64,000 nucleotides of DNA, taken from contig OZ218961.1 in assembly GCA_965112735.1 (NCBI GenBank), forward strand, positions 2,542,001-2,606,000, read 5' to 3'. A program made the position numbers and the translations under genes. The DNA is from Phaeosaccion multiseriatum (taxonomy: Eukaryota > Ochrophyta, other classes). The first letter of the stretch is position 1. Every line of letters begins with the position of its first letter. The notes under the pieces are model-generated. The model made no database searches. It was not told where the DNA came from and was given only the letters and a program-made list of their open reading frames with translations. Positions 1-11,063 of this stretch are shown here, piece by piece.

Positions 1-1417
1 AGGGGGTGTGTGTGCGGATCGAAGACCGAGGATGACAGGTGTCAGGACTTTAGTGCGTAGAGTAAGCAGAGTGTCAGGACCAAGGGAAAGCGAGGGAGGC
101 CCTTTAGCGTGTTTGGGTTCCCATCGCACCCAGCACACTCAACACACCCACGCCACGCCCACACACTCACGCATCCACACCCACACACACACGCACACGC
201 ACCCACAGGACAATCGGTGCTTCTGCGACGACCGTTACGGCCGTTACGGCCACCGAGAAGGGTGCTCTTTGCCCTGCGCAGGAGACAGCAGCGCCAGCTG
301 CGGATCCGTCAGTGGCAACAGGCAGAGCTCCGTCTACAGGTCTGGATATATATACATATGTGTGTGTGTGTGTGTGTGTGTGGGTGTGTGTTTGTGTTTG
401 TGTGTGTGTGCGTGTGTGTGCGTGTGTGTGTGCGTGTTTGTGTGTGTGCGTGTTTGTGTGTGTGCCTGTACGTGTGCGTGTTTGTGTGCCCTCCCTCCCT
501 CTCCCATCTCCCCTACTCACTCCCCCCCCCCCACCCGTCCCCACAGGAACCTCAACAAGCCTCACTCGGAGGAGTACGTCGGGTGCTTCAACGACGACAC
601 CGAGGACAGAGCCCTCGAGTTCTCCATCGATCTGGGAGCAGGTGCGTGTGTGGTTGGGTCTAGTGTGGGTGCGTGTGTGGTTGGGTCTAGTGTGGGTGCG
701 TGTGTGGTTGGGTCTAGTGTGGGTGCGTGTGTGGTTGGGTCTAGTGTGGGTGCGTGTGTGGTTGGGTCTAGTGTGGGTGCGTGTGTGGTTGGGTCTAGTG
801 TGGGTGCGTGTGTGGTTGGGTCTAGTGTGGGTGCGTGTGTGGTTGGGTCTGGTGTGGGTGCGTGTGTGGTTGGGTCTAGTGTGGGTGCGTGTGTGGTTGG
901 GTCTAGTGTGGGTGCGTGTGTGGTTGGGTCTAGTGTGGGTGCGTGTGTGGTTGGGTCTAGTGTGGGTGCGTGCGTCTCTGTGCCTCGTATTTGCGTCTGT
1001 CTGCCGGTCTTGATCCTCTCTTTGATAGTCTATTTTTTTCATGTTGTCTATCCTCCTCCTCATTCACCCTTCCTGCTTGTGTTCCCTCCCCTCCCCATAT
1101 GCCTCCACCGTACCCTCCTCCCCTCCCCTCCCCTCCCCTCCCCTCCTCTCCCCCCCCCTCCTCTCCTCTCCCCTCCTCCTGTCCTCCCCCCCCCCCCCAC
1201 CCCCTCCCCAGGCCTTACCCCGTCCTCATGCAGGGGTCAGTGTGCCGCTCGTGGCTTCGCCTTCTTGGGCCTCCAAGAGGGTACCCAATGTTGGTGCGGC
1301 AATGACGGTTTCGGAAAACATGGCACCTCTCGCAAGTGCAAGGTTCCCTGCTCCGGAAACGGCGATGCCATTTGTGGTGGAAGTGGCGGCAAGACCATGT
1401 CCGTATACTACGTCTAA
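1..1417 (+). CDS. WSC-domain protein, 3' part (5' end outside window)
   Basis: Three exons are supported: 209-339, 547-641 and 1212-1417 (TAA stop); the phases join exactly (AG|G gives Arg, G|GC gives Gly). The product contains the end of one WSC domain ([18 protein letters not shown]-like turn, SVYR) and then one complete WSC domain: [50 protein letters not shown] domains are eight-Cys carbohydrate-binding modules of cell-surface or secreted proteins, common in algae and fungi. The reading frame happens to stay open through both introns, so a single long ORF here would be wrong: the part between exons is CA/GT repeat and a 27-bp minisatellite. No membrane segment follows the last WSC domain, so the visible end looks secreted. 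The gene starts before base 1. Confidence 0.82.
   Translation, partial: GGVCADRRPRMTGVRTLVRRVSRVSGPRESEGGPLACLGSHRTQHTQHTHATPTHSRIHTHTHTHTHPQDNRCFCDDRYGRYGHREGCSLPCAGDSSASCGSVSGNRQSSVYRSGYIYICVCVCVCVGVCLCLCVCACVCVCVCVFVCVRVCVCACTCACLCALPPSPISPTHSPPPTRPHRNLNKPHSEEYVGCFNDDTEDRALEFSIDLGAGACVVGSSVGACVVGSSVGACVVGSSVGACVVGSSVGACVVGSSVGACVVGSSVGACVVGSSVGACVVGSGVGACVVGSSVGACVVGSSVGACVVGSSVGACVVGSSVGACVSVPRICVCLPVLILSLIVYFFHVVYPPPHSPFLLVFPPLPICLHRTLLPSPPLPSPPLPPPPLLSPPPVLPPPPTPSPGLTPSSCRGQCAARGFAFLGLQEGTQCWCGNDGFGKHGTSRKCKVPCSGNGDAICGGSGGKTMSVYYV
340..546 (+). repeat. Intronic GT-rich microsatellite
   Basis: Intron of the WSC gene. It is filled with (GT)n and its imperfect variants (TGTGTGCG, TGTTTGTG) from about 356 to 488, followed by a C-rich tract before the acceptor at 545-546. 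Confidence 0.85.
642..970 (+). repeat. 27-bp minisatellite, about 12 copies, starting at the splice donor
   Basis: A unit starting GTGCGTGTGTGGTTGGGTCT is repeated about 12 times with almost no divergence (one copy has a single A-to-G change near 850). The first unit begins exactly at the 5' splice site of the WSC intron, so every copy repeats the donor-like GTGCGT. The unit is 27 bp, a multiple of three, and the array is open in the coding frame. Confidence 0.93.
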
Positions 1418-2395
1418 TTGGGGATGTAATTTTTATCGGTGTACATGTTTTTTCTCACAATAATGTTCTATTGTTACGATAGATCATATTTTGTAGGCCT
1501 ATTTGTGTATTTGTTTCTTTTCCTCAATTGGTTGTCTATTTTCTCTTTCTTTGACGGTTACAACTGTCTTTTCACCTTGGCTTCCAATTGATGGATTGAG
1601 GGACTGATAAATTGATTCAGTGATTGATGGATTGATTGATTGATTTGAGTGAGCGGCTGGTTGATTAATTGATTGGTTGGTTGGTAGGTTGGTGGGTTGA
1701 TGGGTTGGTTGGTTGGTTGGTTGGTTGGTTGGTTGGTTGGTTGGTTGCTTGGTTGGTTGGTTGGTTGGTTGATTTGATTGATGGATTGATTAACTGGCAA
1801 TCATTAAAAGAAAGATTAAAGGCAAAAGTGAGTGAGTGAGGTTGTGAGTGTGACTGTATATGTATATTACGGGTGTGTTATGGAATATATTTTGATTAAT
1901 TAAAAAAAGTATGGACGGCACATGCACCGAGAGGGGCATGCCTCTCGAAGGAACGAAGGACGGCATGAGAGAAGGGCGAACAAATCTGCTCTGAGATTCA
2001 GAACCGCCTTTCTTTTGTTAGAAAGAACGAAAGAACAACAAGGAGTTTAAAACAAATAAACGCCTGAACACCAATTCAAAATAAAAATAAAAACAGAACG
2101 AAAGAAAAGAAGAGGAGATCGACATACAAAAACACCGAGACCTGTTGATCGATTGCTTGACACCGTACATCACAACGAGGTAGCCGCAATCTCCTCGTCC
2201 TACTCATCCTCCCCTCCTCGCTACTCATCCTCCCCTCCTCGCTACTCATCCTCCCCTCCTCACTCACTTGTTACTTTTTGTACTCATCCCACGGCCTCGG
2301 TCTTGATTGGGTGGTTGGGTGGTTGGGTGATTGGGTGATTCATTAATTGACTGACTGACTGACTGACTGACTGACAGATTGATTGATTGACTGAC

Positions 2396-2426
<31 letters not shown>

Positions 2427-2557
2427 CTGCCTGACTGACTGACTGACTGAATACTTGATTGATTGACTGCCTGACTGATAAGAATGATTCGTTGATTCAT
2501 TGATTGGCTGAAACTCTTGCTAAATCAATTAGCACCCTACTTACTCCTACACTCATC
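1418..2557. other. Intergenic region with TTGG and GACT/GATT repeats
   Basis: Gap between the convergent WSC gene and the glycosyltransferase gene. No coding sequence is seen. It holds a (TTGG)n/(TTGA)n tract at 1600-1795, an AT-rich stretch at 1800-1910, three copies of a CTCCTCGCTACTCATCCTCC unit at 2200-2260, and a long mixed (GACT)/(GATT) array at 2335-2480. Confidence 0.8.
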
Positions 2558-5500
2558 CTACTTTTCATCCCACGGCCTGGGCATGTGGTTAAGCACGTAA
2601 GCAGACTCCAAGTCTCCAATGTGCCGAAACGTAACCGTCGGCAAGTAGGCTACCTCGAGCCCCGCATCCGCCAGACGCATTGACATGCTCTGTTCGAACC
2701 TCTCGTCAGACGGGTCGAACAAGAACAAGGACGAGGATGAGGAGGACGAGGAGAACGAGGAGGAGGGCCCCCCTCCCGCCTTCCCTCCCTCTCCCTGGCG
2801 ATCCTGGCCCTGATGATCCTGATTGGGTCCTTGAGTAGGTCTCTGATTGGGGTTGCTGAGCAACAAGGAGCGGAGCCTGTCCAGGTCCCACAGCGCCGGG
2901 TTGAGGCTGAAGCCCGGCCAATAGCTGAAGGCGTGAGTCGGCCGGTTACAGCCTCGACCACCACCACAACCACCACCTCCTCCTCCTCCTCCCTCACGTC
3001 CTCCTCTCCCTCCTTCCCCTCCTCCACTGCCGCTGCCGTACACCATGCCGAACTCATGGAGGCGATAAGGCACACCACTCATCTCACTCGTCCTTCCCCA
3101 CCCTGCCTGACCCGTCACGCAGCCTGGCGCCGCGTACGCACACTCTCTGGAGGACTGGTCGTTGATCAGAACCTGCCCCAGTGTTCCCCCTCCTCCTCCT
3201 CCTCCTCCTCCTCCTCCTCCTCCTCCTCCTCGTCCTCGTCCTCGTCCTCGTCCTCCTCCTCTTTCTCCCTCCCCTTCTCCTCCTCCTTGTCCTCCCTCTA
3301 CCGATGCTGAGCTCTCGCGCAGCACCGACAGAGCTCTGCCCAGAAAGCTCCCCCCCCTCCTCCTCCTCCTCCTCCTCCTCCCCCCACCCCTACTCGCCTC
3401 ATCCTCCCCCTTCTCTTCGTCCCCCTCCCCCTCCTCCCTCCCTTCCTCCTCCTCCTCCTCCTCCTCCTCCTCCTGCAACAGCGCCAGCCAGTCGTCCTCT
3501 AGATAGAAGAGGTAGCGCGTTCGCGTCAGGGAGAGGATCATATTCATGCTATGTGCATGCCCCTTCCGACTTGTCACTCTGACCCCTCCTGTACCACCAA
3601 CTGCTGTATCACCCACTGCTGCATGAACTCCTGCTGTATCACCAACTGCTGCAGCAGGCACGGGGGCCAAGTCGGCCTTGAAGACGAACGTAAAGTCTGG
3701 AAACTCTTGCATCATGTCTCTGCGGTCAGAGGCAGAGCTGCCGTCGTCCACCACCAACACCTCACAGATGCCGGCCCCTGCCCAAGAGAAGGGAGGGGCA
3801 GCAGTTGGTGCTACGTTCTCCTCCTTCATGACAGCGGCGGAAGTGTCCATTCCACCCTTCCCGCCCTGGTGAGTACTCTGCTGCTTCTGCGGCTGTTCCG
3901 ATTCATGCTTCTGACGCTGTTCTGATTCCAGCAAGTGACGCAGCGATCGTAACGTCACCTTGAACAAGTCCGGACGCTTGCAAGATGTAACCGCCATCGT
4001 AATGCATGGGGGGGCTGCTCCCTCATCGTCACCACCACCACCACCACCACCACCACCACCACCACCACCGTGAGTTGCCATCCCACGCCTCACGTCCGAG
4101 CCTCTCCGTGCCTGTACCCACTCATCAGACGAGTACTGCGGGACAGCGTCAGCCATGAGCGAAGCAAGAAAATCAATCGTCTGCGCCCCTCCCTCCAGTT
4201 GTTGGGAGTACGCCACCCAACCTGCCACAAGCTCAAGGTCATCGCCATACCTCACTTCAAGGACCACGTCTCTCTCTTCTTCTTGCCGTCCTCCTCCTCC
4301 TCCTCCTCCTCCTCCTCCTCCTTGCAAGACCTTCACCGTCCCTGACCACACCACCGGCTGCAGCCACCGCACAGCTCCGTGCAGGAGAAGCTTCTGTACC
4401 CACCGTATCTGCAACTGCTCCAGCCTTGCCGCGGCGCCAAAGGTTGCCGCCACTGTCTCTGCTTGCTCTGCCAGCTCTACTTGTACTGCTTGTTTCCGTG
4501 CCCGTGCTCCATACTCCCCTTCTCCTGTCCCTCCATCGCCATCTCCTCCTCCCTCTCCTCCATCACTACCACCGCCGCCACCGCCACCACCATCACCACC
4601 ACCAGCAGCAGCAGCTCCCCACCCTCCCCCTCCTCCTCCTCCTCCTCCTCCTCCTCCTCCCCATTCTCCCCCTTCTCCGCGCCACATCTCAACGACGAAG
4701 TCTCCACTCTCCAAGGCCAACTTGACAGAGTAGAGAAGGTTCGGATGCCTCGCGAAGGGCCGCTCTTGCCCCTCATGTTGATCCTCTGGCTGCTGCCGTC
4801 TGTGAGTCTTCTCCTGCTGATGCTGTTGGTGGTACGAGGTCACAGGCACAGCCTCCCATCCCCAACTAGACCTCCTGGCCCACGTCCAGCCTTCGCCGGG
4901 GGGCGCAGCTAACGCCGCCACAGCAGTTGGTGATATAGCCAGTGCCTCGTCCTCTCCTTCCTCTTTCCCTTGCGCTGCTCCTGCACCCGCTGCTGTATCA
5001 CCAACTGCTGTGGTGGTGATGCTCGCGCTGCTGGTGCTGCTGTACGACCAACGGGTGGTGCTGCTGATGCCTGTGGGCATGTCTGGCGTCACCTCAGGTC
5101 GGGGCGAAGCAATCGCAAACTCTATGAAGTCCTCCCATTCCTGCACTACCGCAGACCTGCTGCCACCTCCACCCCCTTCGCCACCTCCCTCTCCTCCACC
5201 ACCACCACCACCACCACCACCACCACCACCACCACCACCACCACCACCACCACCACCAGCAGCAGCAGCAGCAGCAGCAGCATCATCATCATCAGCATCG
5301 TCATCGTCATCATCATCATGGTAGAGCAGGTGCTTCTGCTTCAGAATGGTGGACCGTAACCGCCCTTGCAGATCCTTGTCCCTCCCCACACGAACGGCTC
5401 CCTCTACAAACTGCTCCTCGCTGTACGTCACCAACCAAGGCTCCTCCACCAGCCCCTCTCCCATGGACCAGTACTGGCCGTAGGTGAGTTGAAGGATGGA

Positions 5501-8061
5501 GGTGCGGTTGTAGAGCATGACCGTGGGTGTGCCAGTGGACATGATCTCGAAGGAGGACCTTCCGCCGCCCACAGGGAAGGGGTCCAACACCACATCCGCG
5601 AGCGTCGCCAAGGCGATGAACTCGTCGAAGGCCAAGTGAGGCACAAAAACCACCCTTCGCCACAGGGCATCAGCATCATCACCATCATCATCAGCATCAG
5701 CATCATCATCATCATCACTATCTTTTCCTTCTTCATCAGCCGTCTTCTCCGCCTCATCACCACCACCTCCTCCTCCTCCTCCTCCTGCTGCTGCTGCTGC
5801 TGCCGGGTCTACTCTGAGACTGTTTCTCAGACGTTTCAGCAGCCGCTCTGTCCACGCATTCTCCTCCGCCTCCGGCATGACCACGCACCCCCCGGGGTCT
5901 CTCAGCAGCACCCCTCTCAGAAGTCGATCGAAGTCCGGATGAAGTTTGTATAGCGTCTGAGGCACCAAGTAGATCGTAGGGCGGGCCTCAGTCTCAGTCT
6001 CACTCCCAGTCTCAGTTTCAGGACGAGAGTGAGCGTTTCCGACTCCGTGTAGGATGTCACTGTCCTCACGGTCACTATAGTTCGGTGGCCCCCTCCCCCT
6101 CCCCCTTCCCTTCCCCATGAGGCACTTTGAGGGAACGCCGAGACTGGCCAGTGTGGCGTTGGGTTTGGCTTGGAGAGGGGTGGGAAAGGCCGTGGTCAGG
6201 CCTTGCATGAGGTATAGGCGTTCTGTGTACCTGCTTGGGAGGTGGAGTGGGGGGGGGGGGGGTTGATTGGACAAAGAGTGAGGAATGATCAGAAGAGATC
6301 AGGGAGAGGACAAGAAGGACGACGACAACGAGGAGGAGGAGGAGGAGGAGGAGGAGGAGGATCTCAGCACACACCTACGCCGCGAGATCGATCAATTGGA
6401 TGCTGTCCCTGTGCTGTTACACCACCGCACCTCACACCTCACACCTCACACCTCACACCTCCCTCCTCCTCACCTCTGCTGCGCGCCGGGTCTTTCGTAC
6501 AACTCAGACGAAACAAAGTAGTCCACTCCTCCAACCACTCCCGTTGGTTCTCCAACCACTTGTGTTGGACGTCCTCGAAGCCCGCCTGTTGGTGTAGGTG
6601 TTGGTTCTCTACCAAAGTCAGTTGTTGCATCTGTCGGTGTTGGTTCACTATCAAAGCCAGTTGTTGCATCTCGGGCCGACACTCCGCTGGTGATCGCGTG
6701 CCCCCAAAAGGCGGCAGTGCGTCTCGCCAGAGCAGAGAAGGACAGGAAGTAGGACATGTGGTCCATGCCAAGCTGAGAAGGAGGAGAGGGAGGGAGGGAG
6801 GAAGGGAGGGAGGGAGGAGAGGGAGGGAGGGAGGGAGGGAGGGAGGGAGAGAGGGAGGGACGGAGGGAGGGAGGGGGGAAGAGAGGGAGAGAAGGAGAGA
6901 AGGAGGGAGAGAGGGAGGGAGGGAGGGAGGGAGGGAGGGAGGGAGGGAGGGAGGGAGGGAGGGAGGGAGGGAGGGAGGGAGGGAGGGAGGGAGGGAGAGA
7001 GGGAGGGAGGGAGGGAGGGAGGGAGGGAGAGGGAGGGAGGGAGGGAGGGAGGGAGGGAGGGAGGGAGGGAGGGAGGGAGGGAGGGAGGGAGGGAGGGAGG
7101 GAGGGAGGGAGGGAGGGAGGGAGGGAGGGAGGGGGGAAGAGAGGGAGAGAAGGAGAGAAGGAGGGAGAGAGGGAGGGAGGAGGGAGGGAGGGAGGGAGGG
7201 AGGGAGGGAGGGAGGGAGGGAGGGAGGGAGGGAGGGAGGGAGGGAGGGAGGGAGGGAGGGAGGGAGGGAGGGAGGGAGGGAGGGAGGGTGTATTTGTGTG
7301 CGTGAGTTTGCTTGAGTGAGTGCTGTGGTGCGAAGGTGCGTGTGTGTGTGTATGTTGTGTGCATGGGTTTGGAAAAAGAACCAGGAAGGTGGGTGGGGGA
7401 GACACCCCGCCCCCCCCCCCCCTTCACTCAACCTCCCATCCCTTCGCCTCCCTCACCTCTGTAAACACCAGCAAGTCCAGCTCCAGCCGCCCAATGAGGT
7501 ACTGACTCGCTGCCAGACTGGCCTTGGGCACGTCAAGCACATGTTCTACCCTTCGTCTTATAAAGTCGTGTGTGGCGTCCACAGGGTGAGGTTGGAGGAA
7601 GATGGCAGTTACTTCGAAACGGCTCCTGTCCAACCCAGTCACCACTCCCTGTGTGAGGAGCCCCACGGAGTGGCGATAGAAGAAAGCCGATAAGAAGCCC
7701 ACTCGCATGCGGCGCGGTTGGAGCTGTAACGGCTGCTCTTGCTGGTCATGTAACGGCTGCTCTTGCTGCTTCGACTCCCCGTAGGACTGAAATGTTGCTC
7801 CGGATGCTGTACCACCAACTGCTTCAGCTGCAGCTAGCGCAGCAGGAGAGGGTTGGAGGAGGAAGGGAGCGGTGTAGCGCAAAATAGGACAGGAGCGCCA
7901 ATAGACCTGTGCCAGCTTGCGTCTAAGCGCAGCGTCATTGAAGCCCTGGTAGATGATGTAATAGCCCAGCGCTCCTGACCCTGTGCTCGTCATGGGGTCC
8001 AGGATCTGGAAGGGGGGGAGGGGGGGGTCTTCTTCTCGTTTTCCTCCTCCTCCTCCTCCTG

Positions 8062-8104
<43 letters not shown>

Positions 8105-10669
8105 TGTATCACCAACTGCTGGCGTGATAAGATGCAGGATGGCGTCTAGATTGGCCTCGTATTGCTGCCTTACTGCGGCGATGTGCGAATTGGATTCGAA
8201 GATTTGGGGAATCACCGACACTGCCATGACGAGGCGGACAGTCGCCTCTTCCTCTGAGAGATGGGGGGAGGGGAGGAGCGAAAGAGAAGGGGAGGAGAAG
8301 AGCGGAGAGGAGGGGAGGGGAGGAGCGAAAGATAAGGGGAGGAGAAGAGCAGAGAGGAGGGGAGGGGAGGAGCGAAAGAGAAGGGGAGGAGAAGAGAGGA
8401 GAGGAGGGAGAGAGGAGAGGAGAGGAGAGGAGAGGAGAGGAGATGAGATGGAGCGGAGAGGGGGGGGAAGGGAGAGGAGGGGTGAGGAGGGGAGGAGAGA
8501 GGAGGCGGGAGGAGCAAGCAGGTGTGGAAAGGAGAGGAGAGGAGAGGAGGAGAGTAGCGAGAGAGAAGGGGGTAGAGAAGGGAGAGCAAGGAAGAGGGGG
8601 AGAGAGGAGGGAAGAGAGGAGACGAAAGAAGCATGCACCAGACAAGAGGGGTCCCGCAAAATCGAAGGGAAGGCTCTTTCTTGGTCTTCACACTGAGCGG
8701 TTCGTTCTCATTCCCCTCCCTGTACTAAGCGCCACACACACACACACCCACACGCACCCACGCACACACACACACACCTACCTGACATTCCTCCCTCCCG
8801 TAGCCCATAGCGCTCCTCCCCCTGCTCCTGCTGTATCACCAACTGCTCCTCCTCTCCCCTGCTCTTGTCCCTACGTCGCACCGCCCCCAACGCCTCCCCA
8901 TACAAGGCCTGAGCCTGCACCAAGTCCCCCCGATGCCCCGCCAGGTGGCCCAAGGCCGCCCAAGACACCGCAAGGTCCTTGTCCAGCTTCACCGCCTTCC
9001 TCCACCACCCCTCCGCCTCCTCTGTTCGCCCCTCCATCTTCAAAATATGCCCTGCGTTGTGAGCCAGGTCTCCCCTCGAAGGGTCGATGTGAGCGGCTCT
9101 GAGGGCCGCCTCCACCGCCTCCGCGCCTCTGCCGGACTCGTGGAGGGCGTTGGCGAGGTTGCCCCACGTCGATGCACTTCCTCCTCCTCCTTCCGCTCCT
9201 CCTCCTCCGCCTCCTCCTCCGCCTCCTCCTCCTCCTACTACTGTTGTTGTTGATGTTGAATCACCAACTGCTGCTGATGTACCACCAGCTACTGCTGGTG
9301 CGACCTCCTTCATCGCCCCTCCTTCCTGATCCTCCTCCAGTTGCTGTATTACCAACTGCTGCTCCTGCTGCTCCTGCTGCTCCTGCTGCTCCTGCTGCTC
9401 CAATCCAAGGGCCTCCTGCAGGCAGCGCACGGCCTCGCTCGCCTCCCCGATGGCCATGAGGCCGATGGCTAAATCGTTTAGGACAGGGCCTCGCACCAGC
9501 GGCCCCCCCAAAGGTTCCTCCTCCCTGCCCCCTCCCCCTGCCCTTCCCCCGCCAGCCCCTCCACTCCGCTCTCCTTCGCCTCCTCGCAAACCTCCTCCCT
9601 CACCCCCTGCTTTGGCACTGCCACCAACATCACCACCACCACCAGTAGCAGCCGTTGGTGATACAGCAGCAGCAGCAGCGAGTACCACTCCAGGTCTGGC
9701 TCCACTTGTATCACCCTTAGCGTCGCTGACGAATTGCCTCCTCTCTAGGGCTATTTCCAGCATGGTCACGGCAGCACGCATTCCAGACAGAGGGTCGTGG
9801 TTGTAATCGTTGTAACCGCCTAGCCCCTGCCCTTGCCGCCGCTGCTGCTTCTGCTGCTGCTCCTCCTCCTCCTTCTCCTGGCCTGGGCTTTGCCTGCCTC
9901 CCACTCCCCCTCCCTCTTCCTTTTCCTGCCCCCTTCCCTTTCCCTTGGGGGAGGAGGAGGGGGGGAAGTTGTCGTAAAGGTACAGCTGCCCCAGATTGGC
10001 GGCGGCATGCCGGTTGGTGGGCCAGAGCTCGAGGCTGGAGAGGAAGGAGAGCTCTGCTTCTGCCTGCAGATGGAGAGCGCGTTGGGAGATGCCGCGGAGA
10101 TTGGACACGTAGGAGGCCGCCGAGGTGGTGAGGGAAGGGATGGAGAGCAATCGTTCGAAGTGCTCGAGTGCCGGGGGGTGTTGCTGGAGGAGGAGGAGAA
10201 GAAGGAGGGAGGGGGGGGGGGGGGTGCTTAGAATAGACATAACGAGGTGATCAAGGCATCGCATTGTAAAGACGTTCAGAGGCGCCTCCCTTCTGCGATG
10301 GTGTCTCACCTGTTGTCTCTGCCTGACGAGAGCGAGGTGCAGCAGCGTCTGAGGGTCTTCTCCCCCGGACTCATGCGCCAGCGCCAGCACCGCCTCGTAC
10401 GCGAATGCCGCTTCATCAAGCCTCCCTTCTTGCTCGTAGCGACCTGCCAAGGCAAGCACTTCCTCCACGCTCATCAGCACCTGCTCCTGGCTGCTCTGCG
10501 TCTCGCTGGCCGAGACCCCGTTGGCCGCTGCTGTTGCTGCTCCATCTGGTGTATTTGCCGGGCCGACACTAGCAGGGTTGGTGCCGGCAGCTGCAGAAGA
10601 ATTGAGTGCCGTCAACGCTGCCGCTACGAGTACCAGCCGTACGACCCATCCTCGTCCTGCGGCCCCCAT
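2558..10669 (-). CDS. Secretory TPR-GT41 (OGT/SPINDLY-like) glycosyltransferase fused to a C-terminal GT2-like glycosyltransferase
   Basis: Exons on the minus strand: 10669-10310, 10183-8782, 8253-7457, 6772-6474, 6230-2558 (TAG). They join in phase to about 2176 residues. The N-terminus is a signal peptide (VVRLVLVAAALTALNSSAAA). TPR-type helices follow (for example NLANALHESGRGAEAVEAAL, then AHNAGHILKMEGRTEEAEGW). The GT41 catalytic half begins near residue 790 with RMRVGFLSAFFYRHSVG, aligning with the RVGYVSSDF..H motif. It continues LGMDHMSYFLSFSALA, AFWGHAITSGV, VDYFVSSELYE, VPQTLYKLHPDFD (Gln and Lys of the nucleotide-binding site) and VLDPFPVGGGRSSFE. From about residue 1690 a second domain starts CITMAVTSCKRPDLF, has EVLVVDDGSS and LFYLEDDW (DXD-like), and ends YLPTVTFRHIG. 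Linkers are huge Gly, Asp, Glu and Ala runs. Sugar donor and acceptor are unknown; the signal peptide suggests action in the ER/Golgi or outside the cell rather than nucleocytoplasmic O-GlcNAc/O-fucose transfer. Confidence 0.85.
3590..3655 (-). repeat. Recurring motif, three tandem variants in the glycosyltransferase exon
   Basis: Minus strand reads AVGDTAGVHAAVGDTAVGGT: two exact-core and one degenerate copy (GTACCACCAACTGC) in a row inside the GT2-like domain. Confidence 0.85.
4921..4941 (+). repeat. Recurring motif copy (one mismatch), coding, antisense to the gene
   Basis: CAGCAGTTGGTGATATAGCC; the glycosyltransferase reads it as AISPTAV. Confidence 0.75.
4989..5010 (-). repeat. Recurring motif copy, coding
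   Basis: GCTGTATCACCAACTGCTG; the gene reads TAVGDTAAG. Confidence 0.85.
6773..7290. repeat. (GGGA)n purine tract in a glycosyltransferase intron
   Basis: The intron between exons at 7457 and 6772 is almost wholly (GGGA)n/(GAGA)n on the plus strand, that is (TCCC)n on the gene's strand, from about 6780 to 7288. An internal block near 6875-6915 (GGGGGGAAGAGAGGGAGAGA) is duplicated near 7130-7170, so the array has higher-order duplication. Confidence 0.93.
7806..7826 (-). repeat. Recurring motif copy (variant), coding
   Basis: GCTGTACCACCAACTGC; read as AEAVGGTAS in the glycosyltransferase. Confidence 0.65.
8101..8122 (-). repeat. Recurring motif copy, coding
   Basis: Exact core at the edge of a (CTG)n run; read as PAVGDTATAA. 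Confidence 0.88.
8254..8700. repeat. (GGGGA/GAGGA)n purine tract in a glycosyltransferase intron
   Basis: Intron between exons at 8782 and 8253. The plus strand is nearly pure purine (GGAGGGGAGGAG, GAGAGGAGAGG) from 8256 to about 8620; a CA/CT-rich segment follows to the donor at 8781. Confidence 0.9.
8829..8849 (-). repeat. Recurring motif copy, coding, second frame
   Basis: Exact core; read here as QLVIQQEQ near the end of exon 2 of the glycosyltransferase, i.e. in a different frame from the AVGDTA copies. Confidence 0.88.
9250..9366 (-). repeat. Three recurring-motif variants in one coding stretch
   Basis: GAATCACCAACTGCTGC (AAVGDS), GTACCACCAGCTACTGC (AGGTSA) and CTGTATTACCAACTGCTGC (QQLVIQQ) within 115 bp. 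Confidence 0.75.
9648..9672 (+). repeat. Recurring motif copy, coding, antisense orientation
   Basis: GCCGTTGGTGATACAGCAGC; the gene reads it as AAVSPTAAT, a third reading frame. Confidence 0.85.
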
Positions 10670-11063
10670 TACACCACAAGTCTTGGGCCTTGATTAAATA
10701 AGCACAGCCATCGGTGAGAAGAAGAAGCGCGGAGGGAGACGGGGCAGCTGGAAGATAGTGTAGCATGGGATGGGAGAAAAATATCGTGGATCTTTAATGT
10801 CGAGCAGTCTCTCCCTCGAGGCTGCAACAACAAACCCTTGCTACCCTCTACACCTTCTGCTTCAGCTCCTAGTGGTCCTCCCTCCCAACCTCGCAAGGCC
10901 GCTCCTCTCTTGTGAGATGAAGTGGAGCGACAACCAAAGCCGGTCAAGGCAGTTGAGTCAAATGGCCCAGAAACTGAAACTACAATTACCATAGATGGCA
11001 CTCAAAACCTCCCCACCTCCTCCTTTTTGCGTCTTCAGGCCGCTTGACCTATCCAATCCCATC
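10670..11063. promoter_or_regulatory. Divergent intergenic region between the glycosyltransferase and CMC2 genes
   Basis: 394 bp separates two genes transcribed away from each other, so both promoters should lie here. No TATA-like box or coding potential stands out. That this is a shared promoter region is inferred only from the layout. Confidence 0.4.

Noticed and set aside
8-1417. A single 469-codon ORF covering the WSC region
   Set aside because: It reads through two introns of GT repeat and minisatellite; WSC domains only make sense when these are removed, and the splice phases fit exactly.
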